From the NCBI GenBank assembly GCA_025351985.1, contig JANXUW010000089.1:1-9861 (forward strand): a DNA stretch of 9,861 nucleotides. Reading direction: 5' to 3'. This document shows positions 4,999 through 9,861 of this stretch, in pieces (the first letter of the stretch is position 1; every line of letters begins with the position of its first letter). The translations under genes and the position numbers were made by a program. Below the pieces are notes generated by a model that did no database searches, was not told the origin of the DNA, and saw nothing but the letters and a program-made list of their open reading frames with translations. The stretch is from Pseudolysobacter sp. (lineage in GTDB: Bacteria; Pseudomonadota; Gammaproteobacteria; Xanthomonadales; Rhodanobacteraceae).

Positions 4999-6303
4999 TT
5001 ACTTGTTTATTCTTCGAATATGCGTGGGCGAAGGGAGCAACAACAGCCCTGAATCTCCGTCCCTTGCACGCAGCTCCGGATAAACGATTGCGACCTTCTT
5101 TAGCGCGTCTAGGAGCTTGCCTTTGAAGTTTCGCCTTCCTTTCGCATCGCTGGCATAGTCAGAGCCAAATTGCATTTGCAATGCTTCCCACGGAATTTCC
5201 GTTCGTTGGCTCAGGTAGCTCATGCGGTAAGTCGTCCATGCATACAAATCAAGGGCAAGCGGTGATTTTTTCAGGGCTTTGATTGCTCTCAAATCCACAG
5301 GTACGGGGCGATCTGTAACTTGGCTATAAAATTTCTCGGTGAGCTTTACCCACGAACTAAACAGGGCTCCTTGTTGAGCAATGTCGCGTGCGTCCCACCA
5401 CAGATCCCAATCATCTGCGACCATGATGTTGCCGCCGCGTTCTCCTCCCCGCCCCGTAGTCCCATGAGTGTTATATGCAGTAACAAAGCTGTGAAAGAGG
5501 CGTACCGCTTGTTCGCGTAATCGCGGAATAGTGCCCCAACGCCCTCCTGTCGGGAGTAAGTCAAGCTTGTGCATGAATTGAGAAAGACTGTCCCCCAAAT
5601 AAAGAGTAGGCGATTGCGTGCGAACAGCCTCGGTAGTGAGCCAGGCAAGTAACAAGCGTGGATAGCTACCGTAAGGCAGCCCCTGCGATCCCGCAGCAAT
5701 TTCTACCGTCAGAGAACCATTTGTCCGCATGAAATGCGTTGCATCCTTGCGACTGTGCGGCATGGTTGCCTGCACCAGCACGCGAGCCATATAGCCAAGC
5801 GCTCCGGCTTCTTTTGCGCTTTCAGCTTCCATAGCAGCGCAATCTGCGAGAAAACTATCCTGGTTGGATCGAATTCGTTTTTCGCGTGCGGATACTTTTT
5901 CATTTGCACGACGATCGATCGTGACTTGGTGCATTTCACGATAAGCCTCCGGCAGCAACGTGAACAAGAAGTTAGTCGCGAAGTCCTCGATGATGCCGCC
6001 GGCGTCGATCTTAGCGGCCATATCGGAAAGCCATTGATTCAGCCTGCTGTTTGCATCAGCACTGAGATTTCCCGCCGTCCAATCGACAGGGCGATTGTCA
6101 GCTGGCATATCCAGCGAATCCCAAGCGTCGTCAGCCGATAGCGCGGTTTCCTCGAATGCGCCAAGCGACTCGGCTTCCTCGCGGGAAACCTCCACCACAA
6201 CGCCTGGTATTCCGATATCGGCCAAATCTTGCGAATAGATAGGCTCGAATTTCAGACCAGTAGGATCGGTCGCCCTACCCTGCTCTTTCGCCTTCTTGGC
6301 CAC
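4999..6303 (-). CDS. repA: Plasmid replication initiator RepA (PF04796-type) with N-terminal extension
   Basis: This initiator binds the adjacent iterons to start plasmid replication. From the GTG at 6303 it has 434 residues. The recognisable family part starts near residue 125: GALGYMARVLVQATMPH, then YGSYPRLLLAWLTTEAV (about 211-227), LGDSLSQFM (236-244) and PTGGRWGTIPRLREQ (251-265). Further on come WWDARD, DRPVPVDLRAIKALKKSPLA, YRMSYL and the terminal LLLLPSPTHIRR. Relatives recalled from memory are about 300 residues, so the first 110-125 acidic residues are extra. Start choice: GTG 6303 lies just after the upstream gene's TGA; TTG 6333 would overlap that gene; ATG 5934 has GGAGG 11 nt upstream and gives a family-sized 311-residue form. 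It is the last gene of the par-rep operon. Confidence 0.92.
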   Translation of the reverse strand: MAKKAKEQGRATDPTGLKFEPIYSQDLADIGIPGVVVEVSREEAESLGAFEETALSADDAWDSLDMPADNRPVDWTAGNLSADANSRLNQWLSDMAAKIDAGGIIEDFATNFLFTLLPEAYREMHQVTIDRRANEKVSAREKRIRSNQDSFLADCAAMEAESAKEAGALGYMARVLVQATMPHSRKDATHFMRTNGSLTVEIAAGSQGLPYGSYPRLLLAWLTTEAVRTQSPTLYLGDSLSQFMHKLDLLPTGGRWGTIPRLREQAVRLFHSFVTAYNTHGTTGRGGERGGNIMVADDWDLWWDARDIAQQGALFSSWVKLTEKFYSQVTDRPVPVDLRAIKALKKSPLALDLYAWTTYRMSYLSQRTEIPWEALQMQFGSDYASDAKGRRNFKGKLLDALKKVAIVYPELRARDGDSGLLLLPSPTHIRRINK

Positions 6304-6307
6304 TGTG

Positions 6308-6574
6308 TCAGCTCGCGAAAATATCGCCCTCAAGGGCGCGATAAAGGGCCATATTAATTACGGCCGCGCGCGCTTGACCAGTGCGCTTTGCAACTTCATC
6401 GACTTTGCGTAACAGCTCCGGAGCGATCGTCAGCGAAATTTGTCGCTTGTTTCCCTTCGCTATTCCCTTCTCGTAAGGAACCTGGCTCGCCTGACTCTTG
6501 CGAGCATCAGGAGCGCCTTCGATGAACGCATTTGCTTGTGCCGCGCCTGCCTTGGGCTTACGGTTAATAGTCAT
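6308..6574 (-). CDS. Ribbon-helix-helix partition/centromere-binding protein (ParG-like)
   Basis: This 88-residue protein has a flexible, basic N-terminal tail (1-42, with Arg5, Arg25 and several Lys). A ribbon-helix-helix domain follows: strand KRQISLTI (43-50), helix APELLRKVDEVAKRT (51-65) and helix RAAVINMALYRALEG (69-83). In ParF/ParG systems such a protein binds the centromere, represses the operon and stimulates the ParA ATPase through its tail. That role here is inferred from the fold and its place 14 bp after parA. The ATG at 6574 has AGGA about 9 nt upstream. Its stop lies 4 bp before the GTG proposed for repA, so repA translation is probably coupled. There is no ParB-like HTH domain. 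Confidence 0.85.
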   Translation of the reverse strand: MTINRKPKAGAAQANAFIEGAPDARKSQASQVPYEKGIAKGNKRQISLTIAPELLRKVDEVAKRTGQARAAVINMALYRALEGDIFAS

Positions 6575-6588
6575 TGTTATTAATCCTA

Positions 6589-7248
6589 TCAGGCGGTTGT
6601 ATGGATATTAAAAACAGATTCAACAAGGGCCGTCAGTTCCTCGGAGGCTTTGGCATCTTTCGGGCTGAGCTCCAGCACCGAAAGCCCCTGCCCGCCCGCG
6701 TTGCTGAATGCTTTGCGCCGACGAATCGCGGACGGCAAATACTCAAACTGAGGCACATCAGCTACGGCCGCTGCTGCCTCGATGTTATCTGCTGCATTCT
6801 GGCCAGGATCGGCGAGATTCAACACTGCGAAGGCGCGAAGGCCATCACGCACGGCTCGGGCCTCATCGACCAATGCTGCCATGTCATCCAGCGCCCACAC
6901 GTCGTAGCTGCGCGGCGCAAATGGAACCAGAAGCACGTCGGAAAGGATCAATGCTGCTCGCAGCGCAGTGGAATCGCGACCGCCTGCATCAATCACAATG
7001 TCATCCCATTTCGTGCGCTGCTGCTGCACCTGTGCCCGCAGTAGTTGACCATCTGCATATTGTGCACAGGCGATGCCTGGCTTTCGGCCAGATTCAGAAC
7101 GCAAAGCAACGGCCGCGGCCGCCGTTCCTTGTCGATCGCCATCGATCAGCCAAACTTCCCGGCCGGTCATGGCGCGCGCAATAGCGAGGTTCAAGGCCAG
7201 AGTGGTTTTACCAACGCCACCCTTGGTATTTCCTACCGTTAGGATCAT
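6589..7248 (-). CDS. parA: ParA/ParF-type partition ATPase
   Basis: This 219-residue Walker-type ATPase segregates plasmid copies over the nucleoid. It starts MILTVGNTKGGVGKTTLALN with the deviant Walker A motif at 9-16 (KGGVGKTT, signature Lys9). Walker A' LIDGDRQGT is at 34-42, Walker B IVIDAGG at 84-90, and LLVPFAPRSYDVW at 106-118. There is no N-terminal HTH and the length is close to ParF (about 206), so it is the small type Ib kind paired with a ribbon-helix-helix partner, which indeed follows. The ATG at 7248 was preferred over one at 7278: it has GAGG about 10 nt upstream, and the predicted transcription start near 7275 lies inside the longer reading. Confidence 0.93.
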   Translation of the reverse strand: MILTVGNTKGGVGKTTLALNLAIARAMTGREVWLIDGDRQGTAAAAVALRSESGRKPGIACAQYADGQLLRAQVQQQRTKWDDIVIDAGGRDSTALRAALILSDVLLVPFAPRSYDVWALDDMAALVDEARAVRDGLRAFAVLNLADPGQNAADNIEAAAAVADVPQFEYLPSAIRRRKAFSNAGGQGLSVLELSPKDAKASEELTALVESVFNIHTTA

Positions 7249-7281
7249 GTTTTCATCGCCTCTGATACGAACATTCACATT

Positions 7282-7309
7282 ATTCTAATCAATCCTCTTA
7301 AGATGTCAA
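7282..7309 (-). promoter_or_regulatory. Sigma70 promoter of the parA-RHH-repA operon
   Basis: On the minus strand a perfect -35 TTGACA (7309-7304) and a -10 TAGAAT (7287-7282, 5 of 6) are separated by 16 bp. Transcription would start near 7275, giving a leader of about 27 nt before ATG 7248. TTAAGA and AGGATTG in the spacer may form part of an operator. The ribbon-helix-helix protein is the likely repressor. Confidence 0.78.
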
Positions 7310-7395
7310 TAGGATATTGTAATAAATTTGTATGAATATGTTTTGGATATTCTTTTTTGCATATCAAACATCTGTTGGTTGCACTCAAGCATCGT

Positions 7396-7424
7396 TTGCA
7401 GCGATAGACCCACATGGATATAAT
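7396..7424 (+). promoter_or_regulatory. Promoter of the HigB/HigA-like operon
   Basis: A perfect -10 TATAAT (7419-7424) sits 17 bp after the partial -35 TTGCAG (7396-7401). Only 6 nt separate the -10 from the toxin ATG at 7431, so the transcript would begin at or beside the start codon. The imperfect dyad ATCG...CGAT (7391-7405) over the -35 is a possible HigA operator. Confidence 0.6.
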
Positions 7425-7430
7425 AAATGG

Positions 7431-7781
7431 ATGGAACAGCAGATAAAAAAACTATTTTGGATCGCATCGACCAAGAAGGATTTGAAGGCCATGCCTGCCG
7501 ATGTGCAATCCACCTTCGGCTTTGCATTGCATCAAGCGCAGATTGGGAAGAAGCACGATCAGGCGAAACCGCTCCAAGGCTTCGGATCAGCGGGCGTTCT
7601 TGAAGTTGTTGAGGACTCGGGTGGCGGCTCGTTCCGCGCCGTCTACACCGTCAAATTTGGCGATGCGGTCTATGTCCTGCATTGCTTTCAGAAGAAATCG
7701 ACGCAGGGTATTGCAACGCCCAAGCCGGATATGGATGTCATTCGCGAACGATTGAAGGCGGCGCAAGCACACTCAACCTAA
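7431..7781 (+). CDS. higB: RelE/HigB-type (Gp49-like) mRNA interferase toxin
   Basis: This 116-residue toxin has the Gp49-like HigB family pattern (PF05973). It starts KKLFWIASTKKDLKAMPADV and has KHDQAKPLQGFGSAGVLEVV (41-60), then the core FRAVYTVKFGDAVYVLHCFQ with KKS (69-90). The TPKPDMDVIRERL tail is characteristic. It probably cleaves mRNA at the ribosome and is neutralised by the HTH protein 46 bp downstream; toxin-first order is typical of higBA. The ATG at 7431 was chosen because homology begins there, because a -10 box sits just upstream, and because the longer in-frame start at 7332 adds an unrelated hydrophobic stretch. No Shine-Dalgarno sequence is visible. It reads divergently from parA. 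Confidence 0.9.
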   Translation: MEQQIKKLFWIASTKKDLKAMPADVQSTFGFALHQAQIGKKHDQAKPLQGFGSAGVLEVVEDSGGGSFRAVYTVKFGDAVYVLHCFQKKSTQGIATPKPDMDVIRERLKAAQAHST

Positions 7782-7827
7782 GCACCATCAACAGAGCAAT
7801 ATCAACAGAAATGGTAGGACAGCAGAA

Positions 7828-8151
7828 ATGATTTCAATAGAAGAAAGCAGCGGCAACGTCTACGCCGATCTAGGCATGGCCGACGCGGACGAGATGATCG
7901 TCAAAGCACAGCTTGCGACAAAAATTGGCGAAATCATCAAAGGCAGGAAGTGGAGCCAGCAGCAAGCCGCAGATGTCCTAGGCATTCCTCAGCCCAAACT
8001 GTCCAAAATGCTGCGCGGCCAGTTCCGGGGTATCAGTGAAACGAAGATGCTGGATTGTCTGGTGCGGCTGGGTAGAAACGTGCAAATCGTCGTCGGCCCG
8101 GCTCGCCGTGCGGCTTCGTCTGGGCGCGTTGCTGTCGTGTTTGCTGTGTGA
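7828..8151 (+). CDS. higA: HigA-like antitoxin, XRE-type helix-turn-helix
   Basis: This is a 107-residue antitoxin and probable operon repressor. The N-terminal 1-25 (MISIEESSGNVYADLGMADA and DEMIV) is the part expected to contact the toxin. The HTH covers about 43-64 (SQQQAADVLGIPQPKLSKML) with RGQFRGISETKML following. The tail LGRNVQIVVGPARR...GRVAVVFA is common in this family. The ATG at 7828 has AGGA about 9 nt upstream. No terminator follows clearly. Function as cognate antitoxin is inferred from adjacency and family. Confidence 0.9.
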   Translation: MISIEESSGNVYADLGMADADEMIVKAQLATKIGEIIKGRKWSQQQAADVLGIPQPKLSKMLRGQFRGISETKMLDCLVRLGRNVQIVVGPARRAASSGRVAVVFAV

Positions 8152-8441
8152 TGCCGGTTACGAGTGTGCCGGATGCGGCAGGCGAATTGAGGCTACGACA
8201 TGAGCACCGGCACCGGCGTTGTTGAAACAAGAGAACCTAGCGAGGCAAGCAGGGCAAAGATGACCATCGATCTGTCACCTGCGAGTACCCGCAAAAGTGT
8301 ATCGTACGATACAAGCAAATCACACAATGATTTCAGTCCAAATAAAGCAGTGAGCTACGGGCGGGCCGCTTGTATTTGGTCAGATTAAAATCTGTTGCTG
8401 AAGTATCGTCAGCGCGCACTCGTAACCAAAGGAGTAGGGGG
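8152..8441. other. Intergenic region upstream of the secreted-protein operon
   Basis: About 290 bp separate higA from the secreted-protein gene. It contains one strong palindrome (8298-8313) and a -10-like TAAAAT (8386-8391) without a matching -35. A TATCGT half-site lies at 8404-8409. The open frame at 8200-8388 has a possible GAGG site but no recognisable protein character. I see no RNA gene. Confidence 0.5.
8298..8313. promoter_or_regulatory. Perfect 16-bp palindromic candidate operator
   Basis: TGTATCGTACGATACA is fully self-complementary and lies in non-coding DNA about 130 bp upstream of the secreted-protein gene. It looks like the target of a dimeric repressor or activator. The binding protein is unknown; the neighbouring XRE-type HigA is one candidate. 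Confidence 0.6.
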
Positions 8442-8969
8442 ATGCTGCTGAAATTCTTGCGCACGGCCATCATGTTGGCGTTCGTGTTGCTCAGTCAACT
8501 GGCACAGGCATTTGTTGATCCGCCGACTCTCTCGCCTATTAATCCAACGGAAAACCAAACGGTATCCGTGAATATTCGTATCGGCGTTTGCGATTCTTTT
8601 ATAGAACAGGCTGGATACCCGCAGATTACGCAGTCGGGCAATGCTATTCGCATCTTGATTCCGTCAATCCACGCCTTTGATTCATCGTTCTGTAACTTCG
8701 GTACAGGGACTGCAATCGATCCGGTTGGGGCTTTTCCACCCGGTTCATACACCGTCCAAGTGGATCGAACTTACACAGCGGTCGGTCCCACTCGAACGGT
8801 CGTAGAGACATTAGGCATCCTGCCATTCATCGTAACGGCTGCGCCTGCACCTGCGTCACTTCCCACTATGGGGATTGTCGGATTGATCGCCCTGATCACG
8901 ATGATACTTTTGATCGCCAGGATGGCTTTGCGCCAACAAAATTTTGATCGGAATTCAATTGATCTATAG
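8442..8969 (+). CDS. Secreted protein with IPTL-CTERM-like sorting signal, function unknown
   Basis: This 175-residue precursor has an N-terminal signal peptide (MLLKFLRTAIMLAFVLLSQL, predicted cut after AQA at 21-23). A beta-rich domain (about 27-133) follows, with two cysteines, Cys50 and Cys84, likely disulphide-bonded; PPGSYTVQVDRTY fits an immunoglobulin-like strand. The C-terminus is LPTMGIVGLIALITMILLIA, then RMALRQQ: a Pro-Thr motif, a Gly-rich hydrophobic helix and a basic end, resembling the IPTL-CTERM sorting signal (PTLxxWGLI...) handled by exosortase H, though the Trp is missing. The ATG at 8442 has AAGGAG 7 nt upstream. It is probably co-transcribed with the protease 28 bp downstream. 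Its role at the cell surface is unknown. Confidence 0.8.
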   Translation: MLLKFLRTAIMLAFVLLSQLAQAFVDPPTLSPINPTENQTVSVNIRIGVCDSFIEQAGYPQITQSGNAIRILIPSIHAFDSSFCNFGTGTAIDPVGAFPPGSYTVQVDRTYTAVGPTRTVVETLGILPFIVTAAPAPASLPTMGIVGLIALITMILLIARMALRQQNFDRNSIDL

Positions 8970-8997
8970 CCGCTAGCATCTAACAGGGGAAGGGGTA

Positions 8998-9765
8998 ATG
9001 CTGAGTAACTTCTTGCGGCCAGCGATCATGCTGGCATACGTTTTTGTGCGCCAAATCACCAGCACAGTTCTGCGTCATCGGCAACTTAGCCTATTCACGC
9101 TGGTAGCATTTGTATGCTTCCCGCTATCCGGCCTCGCTCAGACTCGGACTCAGTACATCCACGTACTTCTGTCGAACGCCCCTGGCGCTCCGACGCCTTC
9201 GCAAGTTGTGAACTACTACAATTTCTCGCCACGAGCGCCTGGCGGCCCACCCCTGCAAGGCTTGATGGTCGAAAACCCTCAGCAAACTTATTTCTTGATG
9301 CCAACTCGTGCGTCCGGCGATTTCCTTACGTACTTGCAGGCCAATCCCGATTCGGTGCGTGCCAAGTTGGAGCGCTACGTCATCGTGAGTTACCTACCGA
9401 GCGCAAGTCTCTCAAACGCGCTCTCAGCACTGCGTTCAGATCCTAACGTTGAAGCCGCATTCCCTGCGACATCTGCGAAGTTTTCCTCGGTGCAGTTATT
9501 GGGATTTACCGTCGGGCAGCCTGCGCTTGCGCCATCGACCAGTGGAACTCAATACGGTCGGGATGACCTCAATGTGGACGCCGCGTGGCAACTCGCCGGC
9601 GGTTACGCCTTGATTGGTGATGTAGATTCTGGTCTATACGTGAACCATCCTGCATTACGTCAGTTCTCATCCACGGGCCAGTATCTCGGCGGCAACTACG
9701 TCCCGGCAGCCTCATTAAATATCCTGATTCCCCATGAGTCGCATCCCATGATACGCCGAGGGTAG
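8998..9765 (+). pseudogene. Subtilisin-family (S8) secreted protease, broken by an IS1595-family element
   Basis: Only the first part of a serine protease is present. Residues 30-48 (LSLFTLVAFVCFPLSGLAQ) are a signal peptide. Residues about 50-165 look like an inhibitor-type propeptide (LSNALSALRSDPNVEAAFPA). The mature domain opens with YGRDDLNVDAAWQLAGGYAL, then IGDVDSGLYVNHPAL, where Asp210 in DSG is the catalytic aspartate. The expected His (GHGTHVAG) and Ser (GTSMA) motifs never appear, and the frame stops at 9763-9765 next to the IS1595-family transposase start. The rest may lie beyond the element, outside the window. The ATG at 8998 has AGGGG close upstream. The first 19 residues repeat the leader of the gene before, placing a second hydrophobic stretch ahead of the real signal peptide. 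Confidence 0.82.
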
Positions 9766-9861
9766 ACGCTGCAACCTCCTGATGAGGTGGAGGAAGTGTC
9801 ATGGTAAAGAATCAAGTGCAGTTTCAACCCGGCATGAGTCTGATGGCCTTTCTTGACCGTT
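9757..9861 (+). mobile_element. Left part of an IS1595-family insertion sequence
   Basis: The protease frame ends where a new sequence with a transposase start begins. The left end is probably the run starting near 9759-9763 (GGGTAGACGCTGCAACC), but it cannot be fixed without the right end. The boundary given is approximate. The element continues past the window. Confidence 0.6.
9801..9861 (+). CDS. IS1595-family transposase, N-terminal fragment
   Basis: The first 20 residues, MVKNQVQFQPGMSLMAFLDR, match the conserved opening of IS1595-family transposases (KNxVQFQxGLSLxxFLxxYGTE). AGGA stands 7 nt before the ATG. The zinc-ribbon and ISXO2-type catalytic domains would follow outside the window. 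It reads in the same direction as the protease it interrupts. Confidence 0.8.
   Translation, partial: MVKNQVQFQPGMSLMAFLDR

Noticed and set aside
7332..7430. Longer start for the HigB-like toxin giving a hydrophobic N-terminus
   Set aside because: The extension lies upstream of the predicted promoter -10 and has no similarity to the toxin family.
8200..8388. 62-residue frame before the secreted-protein gene
   Set aside because: There is a plausible GAGG site, but the Ser/Thr-rich sequence resembles nothing known and spans the palindrome and a promoter-like element. It is left as intergenic.

Overview
The window reads as the backbone of a small mobilizable plasmid, or an integrated plasmid-like element, of a Gram-negative proteobacterium. 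An order Lysobacterales/Xanthomonadales host, or a neighbouring beta/gamma lineage, fits best. The reasons are a RSF1010-type (MOBQ) relaxase with its oriT, a PF04796-type RepA, an IPTL-CTERM-like secreted protein and IS3/IS1595 elements. The host assignment is inference; nothing here fixes the species.

Layout. At 1-1487 lies a mobilization module: a MOBQ relaxase reading left and cut by the window edge, an oriT with a recognisable nic core, and a divergent TraD/MobC-like accessory gene. At 1572-2634 is a leftward cluster: a BrnT/BrnA toxin-antitoxin pair followed by two small overlapping genes, one resembling the front half of a BrnA-type antitoxin. At 2730-3963 sits a complete IS3-family element with a programmed frameshift signal. 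At 3964-4740 there is a gene-free, structured, repeat-rich stretch. At 4740-4998 is the replication origin, with a DnaA box, an A+T-rich patch and four iterons.

At 4999-7248 a leftward operon reads parA (ParF-like), a ribbon-helix-helix partner (ParG-like) and repA, driven by a clear sigma70 promoter. repA carries an unusual N-terminal extension and a possible internal start. At 7396-8151 a rightward HigB/HigA-like toxin-antitoxin pair follows. At 8442-9765 is a two-gene secreted cargo, an IPTL-CTERM-like protein and a subtilisin-family (S8) protease. The protease is broken by an IS1595-family element whose transposase begins at 9801.

Working together, the rep/par operon and the iteron origin maintain the replicon, the two toxin-antitoxin systems probably stabilise it, and the relaxase, oriT and accessory protein allow transfer with a helper's mating channel. 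The cargo most likely acted at the cell surface before disruption. The least explained parts are the repeat and hairpin stretch at 3964-4740, the second nic-like structure at 2034-2062, the RepA extension, and the secreted pair with near-duplicate leaders.
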